A stretch of 64,000 bases of DNA, from positions 49,398,477-49,462,476 of the forward strand of contig OU964918.1 of NCBI GenBank assembly GCA_918807975.1, read 5' to 3'. The translations under genes and the position numbers were made by a program. Under the pieces are notes generated by a model. The model did no database searches. It was not told the DNA's origin and saw only the letters and a program-made list of their open reading frames with translations. Shown one piece after another: positions 1-10,884 of the stretch. Source of the DNA: Aplidium turbinatum (taxonomy: Eukaryota; Chordata; Ascidiacea; Aplousobranchia; Polyclinidae). Within the stretch, counting starts at the first letter, position 1; each line of letters opens with the position of its first letter.

Positions 1-707
1 GATCTTAATATAATCAGATCTAAAGGAATTGCCATCAGAGGTTAAAACAGCCCTTTCAGCCGTCAGATGGTAAAGTACCGGGCCCCATTCTGGGTACCGG
101 GCCCACTTCAGCTTTCTGGTGGTAAAATAGCCACTTCTGTCACCAAACAGTAAAAGAAGAATTTAGTCTAGTATAGTGATTTCCCTAACCACGAATATTA
201 CCGGAAACACGAATTTCAAAATAAACAGGCTAATATTTTTTCAAACTCAAAAACTGAAGTGGCACAGGTAAAAAGATTACTATCCCTATTTCTGCACTAA
301 AAATTAGACCAAAACCACTTTTCCGATTGCAGCAATCAGCAAATGTTTGACCTAGGCCCAAACACCTTTACCAAATCAAATTGAAAACTTTCTGACTGTC
401 TGCAGTGCTGTAAATTCTTTTCTGGTGAGCCTAGATGTTCTAGAATGACCAGTGAAACATCAGTGGCATCGGGAAGTAATACTCTAGCGCCATGTGACAA
501 ATAAACGTTCAAAAAAGCAACCGCTAGATAGAGATAGTAAGTTTTGCGGTTCAAGAAATTTTAAGATTGCGCAAGATTTGTTAAATGACCATGCTTACAC
601 GACATCAATAAAAGTTTGTACACAACCTTTATATTCATAACTTTGTCGATGAAGGGGGCCCGAAAATAAATTGGTACCGGGCCCGAGAAATCCTGTCAAC
701 GGCCCTG
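1..707. mobile_element. hAT-like DNA element, right part (copy A)
   Basis: This is the window-truncated partner of the element that is complete at 36507-37316. It ends in CCTGTCAACGGCCCTG followed by tatattat, which matches the left flank tgtattat of the full copy at 7 of 8 bases. It is rich in GGTACCGGGCCC-type motifs. No transposase was recognised. Confidence 0.6.
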
Positions 708-1315
708 TATATTATCAACTTTTTAATGGGACAACGTATTGGCTATAAAAAAAGCGTTTAGTCTGCGCTTTTGATAGGAAGATAAAGTTCATACTTGCTT
801 TTCACAAAGCAATGTGCTGAGCAAGCATGCCTAATAAACCAGATGTGCATACAAAGTCAACTAGGTCGGCATCACTTCTACTACGCCTCTACGAACTTCA
901 GTTCAGCTTTTAGACTAGATAGAGGTTGCCAAACCAAGTTAATTAAATACAGCGCCAAGTAAACTCGCACTAATCCGTCGCAGGTATTTGAAATGGGGTT
1001 AGTTCTCAATGAATATCGGTGGTTTTTCACAGAGTGACGAAAAGACTGTTTTTTTGAAAGTCTCCACAAAAGTTGTCTTTGCAATGACAGATTTAAATAT
1101 AAGCACACATGGCGAATCTCAGAAAGTAATATCATCCGAATCTTGATTTGAAAGCGCCCTAGAATTAGATGGAATAGCATGTCATTGCAACACTGCATGC
1201 AGATCACAGAATAAAACTAATTGACTTTGGCATTTTGAAATGAAGCAGAGAAGAACTCCAACATTCATCTATTGCAATACAAATTATGCTATAAATAAAC
1301 AAAATTTGGACTTAC
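708..1315. other. 3' flank of MFSD6-like gene A; possible last exon
   Basis: No independent gene is seen. On the minus strand an acceptor (CTAATTCTAG) at 1159-1160 is in phase with the preceding exon and would open a 92-codon tail at 881-1158. In copy B the same frame stops about 20 codons in. That argues against a conserved coding tail, or places the true terminus early. Confidence 0.4.
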
Positions 1316-4177
1316 GCTTTGATGTACACATCGGTAATACCTTCACAATGGCATAGTATAATAACCCTGAAGATAAGGCAATGAGAGCATTGATATTGAA
1401 CATCAACTTAGCTTCATAGATTTTATAAAGCACGCCTGACACAAGTGCTCCAACCATATGGCCTAAAAAAATAAATTTTCTTTAATGAATTAAACGATTT
1501 AACTTCAATCAAGTGTAGAAGTTTATCCTATGAAGATTGGAATTAAACATGTTCATCTCAACAATTTAAACTAGTAATCATAAAGATTTAATTGTTGCAA
1601 TGCCATAACTTGTGCATGGTTTCAATTTAATACCAGCGTTGTACGTTAACGCTGTGGCTAGCGCCGTCAGTTTATTTTTTAGTTGACGGAAGTGATAGCG
1701 CCGTCAACTAAATTATTTTTCCGACTTTAAGCGTCAAGAGCTATGCGTCATTTTTTGTTTTCATGGAAAATCTCGTTTCACAATGAGAGTTTCACAATGT
1801 AGGCTATTCTGGCCAGCGCGACTCAATTTCTTTAAGAGCTGACGCAGTACTTTACGTCGTAAAGTTTTTAGGCAATTTGCGCTGACGCCGTCAATTTATT
1901 TCATTGACGCGTACAACACTGTTTAATACAAACAGCAGTAGACCCCTTACCTAGACCCCAGTAGACGCCTTGGGTGACTCCAATAAGCGTGGCTGTCATA
2001 CCTTCTGGAGCAAGCTCAGATGCATACGTGCACATTGCAGAAAACGGTACGGCAAATGAAATGGCATTGAGCATCTCAATGAAAAGAATAGGCCAAGCGA
2101 CAGTAATAATGGTGTACAAAAAACACTGAACCTAAAATACATAGCACAAACATAATTATGCTGTATACGACCTTCGTGTCATAAAACAGGAAAATACAAT
2201 TTAAGTATTCAACATTGCAGATTGTAAATGCAATTGAATAGCTTAAATATCACAAACTTTGTAAAGTTTTTATCTTGTGCACTGCATGCTGACCATAGCG
2301 ACCTAAATACACAAGACTTGTCAACCCACAAGCCTATAATATTGACTGGAAGCTGATAGAATTTTGATTACAAACTCTTGGTTTTATGTGTATTTGAATA
2401 AAATAAAAGTTTTGAAAAACTAACTTGCTAAAATGTGATCAGTGAACCTCAAACAAAGACAAATCTTCTGGTTTAACTTTAGGTGGTCGGACCACTCAGC
2501 ATGCGACAACTCAGCAATTATACTTACATTTTAGCAACTGCCAAGTCAGCAAATGAGATTTACGTGCTCACATTGAACTTGCCTCGTCATCGCTTGCCAA
2601 ACTGAGTTTGCTGACTTGTGACTTGCCAAGTTATGGCTTGCTCAGTTGTTACTTGTAACTCAGTAGTCAGTTTTATCATTTAGGCCTACTAACTTTAGCC
2701 ACTTGCTGAAATATTGCTAGATCAGTTGTCACTTGTCACTTGCTTAGTTCAATTGGCTTGTAGGAGACTCTTAACTTTATAACTGGAAGATCCGGTAACT
2801 GCAACAGAATTTGTTATTTGTATAATAGTTGCCGGATCTTTTTCGGCTTTTCAGCACAACAGCCAAAAGTGGATTCAATGTTTGTATGATAGCAGTATAA
2901 ATTCAGCCCAAACTCAGACTAAACAGCAAACATACAAAAAATAACTCATTCTAGTAGCTCTAACTGCTATCAAGCAAGGCAGGTCAGCTTCCATTCAACT
3001 TTGTAAACCTATATTATCTGTGTGTTGGCCCGTGGTTATAGGTCGCCATGCTCATGACATTAAAACACACCAATTTCAACATCATAACAATTCAAAATAT
3101 GAACACTTACAGCCGATGTGACCAAACCTATGGCAAGAACAGCATCATATCCAATGTTATTGCATATCCAACCAGAAACAAAGAAAGCAGGTATCTCACT
3201 TGCACACCCCAACAGTATAGTCAAACCTAGTAGCGTTTGACTAGCTCCAGGGAGCTGCTCAATATACCAAAATGTAAACGCATACCTTGTACCAAGGTTA
3301 AATCCACTAATAAACATAACGAATAGCAGACAGCTGATGCGTGCGTTTCGCACTAAACTCAATAGACCGTTGACAAGAGAAGGAAATTTCTGCTTTGGGA
3401 CTTTCAGCTTGACAAGGCAAATCAATGCAGTGATTGACTGAAAAACTGCAAATCCAACAAAAACAAAAAGGTAGTCTTTTTCTTCATTGTCTTCAGAGAC
3501 ATTTGTTAAAACATCAACTAAATATCCAGTCAACAGCCCCACCAAACCAAATCCAACTGCTCCCCATAATCTCTGCTTACCAAATTGATGTGCTCGTTCT
3601 GGTCCCAGCATATGTAAAGTAGTGGCATCAATTATTGAAGATAAAGGCACACAAGCAATTACTATCAAACTGGACAAAAGAACCAAAAGATAAAATGTAA
3701 GTCCATACTGTTCAGTAATTGGTCTCGTGTTGTCATCAGAGCAATCTTTGAAGTAGGAATTGATATTGCAGTCATTCCCTTCAGATATATTTATGCTTGA
3801 AAATTGGCTAATTGAAGTAGTATTTTCAGCACATCGCACATTATAATTATTCAGATTTGCCAGTTTGCATTGGAAAATAGAACCATTTTCAATACTGTAA
3901 CAGCAAATTGGATTTTGATCAACACAGCAAACCTTCGCAGGAGCATAATTTTTAATTGGAGGTATAAAGTACATTGGAAGTGTAAAGGCAATTGATAACA
4001 CAGCACAAACAATCATTGCTAACTTGTACACTGAAAATTTGTCCGCAATTGCACCAATAAAAGAAGGAGCAAAAAGGCTAATCATTTTCTCAATCGCCAT
4101 AATAATGCCATTTTGAGTGGTTGAAATTCCAAGTTGTTTTTGGAAAATCGACTTGAATGGAAGAATGCATGCCAGTG
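1316..4177 (-). CDS. MFSD6-like major facilitator transporter, copy A (partial)
   Basis: Three minus-strand exons are supported by GT-AG sites and matching phases: 3111-4177, 1951-2131 and 1316-1462. The product is a multi-spanning membrane protein of the MFSD6 branch of the major facilitator superfamily. The reading starts LACILPFKSIFQKQLGIS (helix 1), then GAIADKF (MFS loop 2-3 motif), and a large Cys-rich extracellular loop with NGS, NTT and NIS glycosylation sites. Next come the family hallmark GKQRLWGAVG, the ELAPEGMTATL segment (exon 2) and the last helices (exon 3). Substrates of the family are poorly known. The N-terminal exon was not found. Copy B reads open upstream of the acceptor at 4178 (IVIFFLFTALSC, which resembles MFSD6 helix 1). 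Copy A has one extra base there, so either this is intron or A is frameshifted. A 288-bp hAT MITE lies in the second intron. Confidence 0.85.
1634..1921. mobile_element. hAT MITE in MFSD6-like intron (copy A)
   Basis: Its ends are CAGCGTTGTACG and CGTACAACACTG, flanked by a perfect 8-bp target duplication tttaatac (1626-1633 and 1922-1929). It is 288 bp, non-coding, and internally rich in GACGCCGTCA-type motifs. It is also present in copy B, so it predates the duplication. The terminal CA(G)xGxTGTACG motif links it to the larger hAT-Y family of this window. Confidence 0.9.
2132..3110. other. Intron of MFSD6-like gene A
   Basis: This intron separates the exons at 3111-4177 and 1951-2131. The stretch about 2470-2770 is built of loosely repeated CTTG/CAAG pentamers (acttg, gcttg, cagttgt), a cryptic simple repeat. 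At about 2681 copy A reads tttaggcctact where copy B reads tttact. Nothing else was recognised. Confidence 0.7.
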
Positions 4178-4288
4178 CTGTGAATAAAAAAATTATTACA
4201 AATTACATTGAAGCAAATGGTTTGATGCAAGATTAAGTAACCTTCCACTTTCTTTGAACAGCACTGTGCACCAGAAGTCTGCAAATCA

Positions 4289-5478
4289 GCCCGATAGCTT
4301 AGTTGATTAGCGAGTGACTTCTGGAACGAAGAAGCTTCAAGATCAAGCGGTGCTGGTTCGACTTTCGGGGTGTGCGCTTGAGCAACGCTCGTTAAGGACT
4401 GCTCTTCATTCAGCGGCATCTAATGAATCGAATAATTTCCCGGCAACAAGACTTTAACAATCGGAAACTTCACTGTGTCAATCTCAGTGACCGGGCCTGT
4501 ATCAGTGATTCAAAGCCTCTACAGCAGTGGTTCTTAACCGGGGGGGTGTGAAGCGTCTCTCAGGGGAGGCGCGAGCTCTACAACAATTTCAATTTTTTTA
4601 ATTACTGTAATGTTCTAAGACCTATGCTGTTTGTCATATTTTGTATTTTATCTTATTTTATATTGTATTCAGTAATTCTTGCTTTATTACTGTAGTTAGA
4701 CCAGAGCTTTACAAAACTATTTTGCACTGAACTCCTTCAGATTTATCAAATTTTCTCGATGCATCAGAAACCCGTTTCAATGCGAAATAGTTGATATTTT
4801 CGAAAAAGGACAAGAGGAGTTTCTTGCAGGGGCTCTATCCACTTTTAGAATTCGGGGGGTGATTTTTAGACAGTGGGCTAAAATCGTCTTAGTTATTCAA
4901 AACCACTCCAATAAGTGGGGGGGGTGATCAACTGATCACCCCCCTGACCCCCTCTTGGATACAGCCCAAGGTTTCTTGAGATGAAGTTCAACTCCACAGC
5001 TAAAGAAGACTTCAAAGAACTGGAACTTCAGACGTTCTGGGCCAATTACCTTCCTGTTTACCCTTTTATCGCAACTCGGCTCTTCAAATTCTAACAATGT
5101 TTGGATCCACGTATCTTTGTGAAGCTGCATTTTCTGCTCTCGTTACTATCAAGACCAAGTAAAGAAACAGGCTGAGAGTTGAAGGAGACTTACATTGTTC
5201 ACTCTCTGGAGTTAAACCTTGCATTAAAAATCTAGTCGCTTAGAAGCAGTGTCAGGTATCTCACTGATGCGTACAATAAACAGAAAAAATACAATTTGTT
5301 TGGTATGATACTTATTTAAAATCTAGGGGGGCGCGAGGCACATGACCATTATTGAAGGGGGGCTTGATAGAAAAAAGGTTAAGAACCACTGCTCTACAGT
5401 CTACAAGTATGCGAAACTGCCAGGATTAAGCTCTGTAAGAAGCTTTCCCACTCCAAGGATAAAAATTCAATCAATCAA
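4289..5478 (+). mobile_element. tRNA-derived SINE (copy A), split by a hAT
   Basis: The head reads like a tRNA, with A box TAGCTTAGTTGATTAGCG and B box GGTTCGACT. A body (gtgtgcgcttgagcaacg, later gcctctacaagt) and a tail with repeated ATCA/AATC follow. The hAT at 4525-5391 interrupts the body. It belongs to the same SINE family as copies at 6061, 9357, 22933/30452, 40889, 41800, 46077 and 47210-47765. Confidence 0.85.
4525..5391 (+). mobile_element. hAT transposon relic inside the SINE
   Basis: Terminal inverted repeats CAGTGGTTCTTAACC and GGTTAAGAACCACTG are flanked by a perfect 8-bp duplication ctctacag (4517-4524 and 5392-5399). Plus-strand fragments near 4981-5260 (LELQTFWANYLPVYPFIATRL, then a frame change, MFGSTYLCEAAFSAL, a stop after IKTK, and RNRLRVEGDL) are the C-terminal end of a ZBED/SCAND3-type hAT transposase. 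It is frame-broken and stop-bearing, so it is inactive. It is absent from copy B, so it arrived after the duplication. Confidence 0.93.
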
Positions 5479-6060
5479 ATACTTGATAGTACAACCGCAA
5501 CCCTAAAAAATAGTTTTAAATTCTTACCATCCAAACATTTCGAGAGCATATATCAATTTTAAGGCTACTATTGACAGTAACAATTTTCAATAACATTGTA
5601 TGAAACAAAGCATATCAAAAAATAATTATTAAACCAGTATTTATTTTTCGAAAGGAAATTTACGAGCTCAGTGTTTAGAGCACAACAACTCTATTTGAGG
5701 TTTTGAATGAGAAATGGCAACGAGAAGATTTTATTGTGTTTCTAGTCTTGATCTGTACTTGTTTACAATGCATTATAGTGGATTAAACCTCCTTCCACAT
5801 AAAATAGTTCTGAATGTAAAAAAAAATCATTGAAGCAGCTGATAACCGTTGATATTCCTTGCAGCTGAAATTCCAGCTCTTTTAATATGAAAGATAAAAA
5901 AACTATGTCACTTAACAGGTCATCCAATGCTTTTATCATAACAGATGATAGATTGTCAAACATGTGCTTATCACTGTCAATTCTTGCTACAATGGGCTGT
6001 CAAAGAACATCTGATGATTTATGGTGAGTATTTTATCTAGTGAAGGGTGATAATATTCGT
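5479..6060. other. Non-coding stretch of copy A
   Basis: The sequence is AT-rich and shared with copy B (41206-41799). The longest minus-strand open stretch (5763-5963) differs in frame and length in copy B, so I do not call it a gene. No repeat boundary was recognised. Confidence 0.6.
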
Positions 6061-6488
6061 CTACCACGTATTAGCTCAGTGGTTAAGCTCTCGATTCAAG
6101 ATCAAGCAGCACTGGTGCGGCTCTTGGGGTGTACTCTTGAGCAACGCATTTCAGGACTGCTCTACAATCAGCAGTACATTGTGGAAGGAATAGCACATAA
6201 GCAACAACACTTCAAACAACTATGGAAACCTCGCTCAGCCAATCTCAGTAACTGGCCATGCGTCAGTGGGGTCTGCTACTATTCGGTGAGTCCGATTCGG
6301 TGAGTTCCTAACCTCTAACCCCAAACCCTAAAACGGCAATGATAATTAGGCTACGGTACCCAATAATTAAAAAAAAATTGAAAAAATCCCCCGTTAAGGG
6401 ATCGAACTCACCGAAACGGGCCATTCCGGCGTCAGTGGTTCAAAGCCTCTACAAGTTAGGAAACCACCAGGAATGACCTATCAATAGC
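6061..6488 (+). mobile_element. tRNA-derived SINE, split by a 160-bp MITE
   Basis: It has the same family head (attagctcagtggttaagc, B box weakened) and body (cttgagcaacgcatttcagg, cagtggttcaaagcctctac) as the other SINEs. The insertion at 6270-6429 is missing from the copy-B orthologue at 41800-42063. Confidence 0.8.
6270..6429. mobile_element. Mutator-like MITE with telomere-like core
   Basis: It is 160 bp, flanked by a perfect 9-bp duplication cgtcagtgg (6261-6269 and 6430-6438). Inverted end segments include TCGGTGAGTTC and GAACTCACCGA. The core contains ctaacc, ctaacccc and aaccctaaa telomere-like words. The empty site in copy B (42000) confirms insertion after duplication. The class is inferred from the 9-bp duplication. 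Confidence 0.72.
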
Positions 6489-7559
6489 TTTCAATGCAAT
6501 ATGTAATACTTAAATTATATATATATATATATATAGTAAAAAAATTTGCAGACACAATGAGAATATTTATGGTAAGTTTAAATCATTTTGCGACCCAGAG
6601 TAGAAAGTCTCACAACCCAGTATTTGTGGACTCCTGCTGTATAGTTATGATGCTTGAAATAATAATACGGACGGTAATAATGATGTTGCAAGCACATTAG
6701 CGCTTTTTCACAGTTTGAAATGCAGTGCAATTGCATAAAATATGATACAATGAACAAGATGAAATAGAATATGGTACTACAGTACATAGTACAGGCTATG
6801 TCATATTATGAAACAAAGAACAATAGGTACTGTATATACTTTTTATATCAACGTAATGAAAATATAAAGTGAAATAAACAGAGCACAGAATAACACTATA
6901 ATAACACTAAAATTAATATTATACATAAAATTTCACATTTTATTATTCAACACAAATATGTTTACCTGCTTGGGAACAGAAAATGACAGCCTTTATAGGA
7001 ATAAGGTCATAATTAATCTTCATTGTTGTTCAATTTTGTCTAATTTCAGCAGTCAGTAAATCACTTTTTCAAACATAATCTAACGGCCAATTTTTCATAA
7101 TGAAAATAAATTCAGTTACCGTACCTACAAATTGATAAATCGCTTAAACACCGTACCAGATTTTTTTTAGTATAATAGGAAAAAATTAGACCATTGTGGT
7201 TGTGGATACAGGTGCATGACATCTGGGTGAAACCACTTGGGCGAGACCAATTGGGCAACGGACCAAGTGGGCGACAGTAGCAAAAGTTTAGCCGTTTAGA
7301 ACTGTGGTGACATATACTGTATATAATTTATCTAGTTGCTTTGCGGCATCACGGTTTATCCTGAAGCTTAATCCCTTCAAACCGATAAGTTCTTAAAAGA
7401 ATATTTTTCTATTATTTTGTTGTTTTGTCTAACTTTAAACCACTCTTATTGCAATAGAAACTCTAAATTTGTGTTTTGCTTTTATTTTCAATGAGTAAGA
7501 CTCAATTTTAAATTTAGGACATTTTTGTCCTATTTGGCTTCACGTGTAGGCGTGTACTT
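6489..7559. other. Non-coding remainder of copy A and its ragged end
   Basis: The sequence is AT-rich. It holds an (AT)n microsatellite at about 6515-6535 that is missing in copy B. Homology to copy B continues to about 7200-7290. A run near 7207-7275 repeats the theme gggcgaga/gggcaacgg/gtgggcgac without clear ends. No gene was found. Confidence 0.6.
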
Positions 7560-7850
7560 TTCATTCCGACTAAAGCTGTGTTTTTTTCGGTCATTTATCG
7601 GCCATTGACCGATTTTTTAGCAAAATGTCCGAAAAAATATAGTCAATTCGGTCAAAATGTCTGAAAAAATATAAAATATAGTCAACTCGGTCAAATGTCC
7701 GAAAAAAAAAAGATGTTGTATCAGCTACTTGAAAGGAAATATTTTTATCAGAAAAAATGACCAAAATAAATAAAAAATAACCGAATTTTTTCAAGTCATT
7801 TCGGACAAATGACTGAAAAGTCTCAGCAAAAAAAACCAGGATTAAAGAAT
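7560..7850. repeat. Inverted repeat region of cggtcat/tgtccgaaa units
   Basis: The left part carries tttttttcggtcattt and several tcggtcaaatgtccga units. The right part carries the inverse (tcatttcggacaaatgactgaaaag). It looks like the two ends of a short MITE with degraded tips. No target duplication is visible and it is not coding. Confidence 0.45.
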
Positions 7851-7995
7851 CACCATCTCAATAGTTGATAAGCTCATTTATTGATAATAATCGAGCAAGT
7901 TTGATAAACATTTCTGATTATTTTTTCTTTTACATTGATATGTTTGTTTTCTGTGATTATCATAGTTAAATTTCAGGGGTGGACAAGATGACGGG

Positions 7996-9189
7996 CAGAG
8001 ATGGGCAGTAGCGCGCTACTGTTTTGGTAAAAGTAGCAGCGCTACTTTTTAGTTGGAGTAGCGGCGCTATTTTTTTTCAAAGTAGCGATAGCGAGAGAGG
8101 CGCTACTTTTTTTCAGTTGCACTCCCGCTACTTTTTAATTTAAAGTGTAAAAAATACTTGTTTTTTTTTTTGCAACATTGGCGTGGTCAAGCAGCTTTAC
8201 AATCGGTTTGGTTGCAAAGTTTTGTGTTTTTGTGAATCTTGTTTTCTGTGGAGCTGCGATCCTGCGATCAAGGTATGAAATCGACAATGTTCATTTTAAC
8301 TTTAATAATAGCCAAAGTAAAGTTGTATATGGTGTATAGAATATAGACTAGCCTACATGCAGTGAGCATTGCCTCATCAGTCATCATCTATGCTAAGATG
8401 TCCAAAAATAAGGTTTAATCATATTGGTTAAAGTAAAACTGTTAACAAATGCTAAGATATTTGTTGCTGATAAAGTTTTCTTACACGATGGTTTTTGTTA
8501 AAAGAAAACATTACAGGGCAATTTTGTGTCATGCCGATGCAGCGATAACATTATAAATGATATCAATTATTTTGTAGTGACAAATTCTCAGTGTGGAACC
8601 TTCTACAAGCCACACCCTTCTATTATTGTGCAGTGCATGTCACTCGGTGGTGCACTCACTCGGTCAAACGTTGGTAAAAAGGAAACCACAATTGCGGACG
8701 CCTTTTTTTCGGACAGGAGCAAGTCCTTGAGCTTTTCAAATACCGAGTTAAAACATCGGTTCACTAAATACAACATCCCCATTCCTTCCAGTGCTGCGGT
8801 GGAGAGACTTTTCTCTGTTGAAAAAGATGTGCATAAGCCAAAGCAGGCAGGACTTAGTGACTCTCATTTTGAAATGCTCCTGTTTTCGAAAAACGTGTAA
8901 CAATAAATTTCCCTTAGAATGTGTTTTGTATAACGACGTTAAAATGACAGAGTAAACAAATGATATCATAACATTCGTTTTGAATGGTGAACAAAACGAA
9001 TGAATGATAACATTCGTTTTCAAGGTCATTTTTGCGTCACTAGGGACTTGAAGAGTGTTTCCTAGTGTCATTTTAGACAAAAGTAGCGGTAGCACGCGCT
9101 ACTTTGGTCCGAGTAGCGGTAGCGCGCTACATTTGTAAATTGGTAGCAGTAGCGCGCGCTATTTTAAAAGTACCGGGTTCCCAGCCCAG
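7996..9189 (+). mobile_element. hAT element with GTAGCGCGCTAC subterminal repeats
   Basis: Both ends are crowded with agtagcgcgctac/gtagcggtagc repeats in opposite orientations (about 8007-8125 and 9080-9170). A partial hAT transposase lies between them. No 8-bp target duplication could be matched, so the boundaries are approximate. It has no counterpart at the equivalent place in copy B. Confidence 0.68.
8526..8900 (+). pseudogene. hAT transposase C-terminal fragment
   Basis: Residues about 80-124 read as the hAT C-terminal dimerisation domain: YNIPIPSSAAVERLFSVEKD and the closing DSHFEMLLFSKNV before a stop. The N-terminal zinc finger and RNase-H-like catalytic core are absent, so this is an internally deleted, non-autonomous copy. 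It resembles the C terminus of the hAT-Y family (SNAAVERMFS and EHFQMLVFLRGN) but is clearly distinct. Confidence 0.75.
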
Positions 9190-9356
9190 TATATATATGT
9201 AATATGTATTCTATATTCAGTTTCAGCATTCTAGAATAGCTAATTATTCTATTTTGCCCATCCATACCTCAGAGATAAACAACTAGTTTAGTAGGCTCAG
9301 TAAACACTGGTAATTTAAGCATCAAGAAGAAATAACTTGTATCATGCAAACAAGCT

Positions 9357-9641
9357 TGGTTTTGAATATTTATCCTCGGACTGACAAAGCCTTGATAGGT
9401 TATTCCTGGTAGTTTCGCGTACTTGTAGAGGCTCTTGACGCAGGGCCGGTTACCGAGATTAGCAGAGTGAAGTTTTTCCGATTGTTGAAATGTTCTTGTC
9501 GGGGACTTATTCCATTCACTAGGTGTCACTGAATGAAGAGCAGTCCTGGAATGTGTTGCTCAAGCGCACATCCCGAGAGCCAAAACAGCGCCGCGTGATC
9601 TTGAGGCCGGGCGAGTAACCACTAAGTTATCGAGGCGGACT
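9357..9641 (-). mobile_element. tRNA-derived SINE (minus)
   Basis: On the minus strand it runs from a tRNA-like head (aacttagtggttactcgcc) through gcgcttgagcaac and gcgtcaagagcctctacaag to a cctatcaaggctttgtcagt tail. The orthologue lies at 46077-46363. Confidence 0.85.
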
Positions 9642-10056
9642 TCAACTGATTTAGCAAGGGTGCCTACTCTTCCACAAAAAACCCAAACTGACTTTAAAAT
9701 AGCCAAATCACCAAACCACAAATATGTAGCCAAATGCTTTGAAAATTGCCAAATTTCTTGAATTTGGCGATAAAATTGCTAATGTGGGTCCACTGCATCC
9801 ATTTTCATTGGTTGGAGCTGGAGAGCAGGGTAGAGTGATTGCTCGTTGGACTGTGGCATAAACAAACATGTGTCTCTTGGGCCATGTGTATATACGTTGT
9901 GCAATGAGCAGACTAATAATTGCTATAACTTACTGTCTGGGAATTGTGCATAGTCTTGATTTTGAAACTTGTTAGTTTTGCTACAGCAGCGTTGTATCAT
10001 ATAGCTTATTTAACGTTCAGTGTCCGGCTGTCTGCCCCGACTTACTATTATTTAAC
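9642..10056. repeat. Paired block shared with 46364-46806
   Basis: This is single-copy-looking non-coding sequence paired with the right half of the window (part of 9269-12900 versus 45989-46960). No gene was found. Confidence 0.75.
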
Positions 10057-10502
10057 GGGTGCAACCTAGTTCGTACCCTCAGTTTGTACCCTGAAAAGAT
10101 GGAGAGAAAAAATTAAAAAAAGCCGAAGTTGCTGATTGCAGTTTAATAGCACAAAGCCGAACTTGCTGATCGGAGTTTCTGCAAACAAACTCGAGGGTTA
10201 GGGTTAGAGGAAACTGCGGAAAAATGAAACTGCGGAAAAATATTTGCGGAAACTGCGATCAGCGAGGGTTAGGGTTAAAGCAAAGATTACTCTATGGTTA
10301 GGGTAAAGGTTAGCGGAAACTGCGACCAGCGAGGGTTAGGGTTAGAGAGCTTTGGCTTTGTGCTATCTTTCTCTCAATCTTTTCAAGGGGGAAATTTTAA
10401 AATGTTTGCGGAAAATGCGATCAGCGACTTCGGCTTTTTTTAAATTTTTTTCTCGATCTTTTCAGGGTACGAACTGTTCAGGGTACGAACTAGGTTGCAT
10501 CC
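10057..10502. mobile_element. Mutator-like MITE 1 with telomere-like core
   Basis: It is 446 bp with long inverted ends (GGGTGCAACCTAGTTCGTAC and its complement ending GCATCC). Each end also repeats the theme cgtaccctgaaaagat-gagaga. The flanks ttatttaac and ttatttaaa form a 9-bp duplication with one mismatch, and copy B keeps one undivided ttatttaac. The core has several GGGTTAGGGTTAG blocks alternating with gcggaaactgcgatcagcg. Confidence 0.8.
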
Positions 10503-10884
10503 TTATTTAAATTAAGACATCTATGTCTGCAGGGTTGCCAACCTTTGAAAATGTTTCCAGCCCAAACGCTTTTTGAAACCAGCACAATTTCCAATATGCT
10601 TTAAACTTTCAAAATATTTTTGACAAACTCAATTCAATCATATATAAGTTATATGGCCTACTGATGTCTAACACATGTAGTCTCTAGATCATATAATTTT
10701 ATGCTGAATTTGGCATGTACCTTCAAAAAAAGAACAATCAAGGTGTAAAAATTAAGATAATTACATTGCAAACAAAATAACAAATATGTAACTTTACTAA
10801 ACACAGGTCAGCACAGCAGGCACAGTATGTCCAATTATACATTATCTACACGTTTATGATTATACATATCCTGTCAAACTTATC

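Larger units (their letters stand above)
1..7290. repeat. Segmental duplication, left copy (A)
   Basis: This block aligns with 36610-42890 in the same orientation, about 36.6 kb away, with roughly 1-2 percent base differences where I compared line by line. It contains the whole visible MFSD6-like gene, an intronic hAT MITE and two SINEs in both copies. Differences unique to A are a hAT insertion (4525-5391), a 160-bp MITE (6270-6429) and an (AT)n expansion near 6515-6535. Position 1 falls inside an element that is complete in copy B, so the duplication probably continues left of the window. Homology fades after about 7290. Confidence 0.93.

Noticed and set aside
881-1207. A 108-codon minus-strand frame as a separate gene
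   Set aside because: It overlaps the possible terminal exon and is cut by an early stop in copy B. I kept it only as a tentative tail.
5763-5963. Small minus-strand open frame as upstream exon of MFSD6-like gene A
   Set aside because: It has no membrane-helix character expected there, no fitting donor, and its frame is not kept in copy B.
6515-6535. (AT)n run as a functional site
   Set aside because: It is a simple microsatellite absent from copy B.
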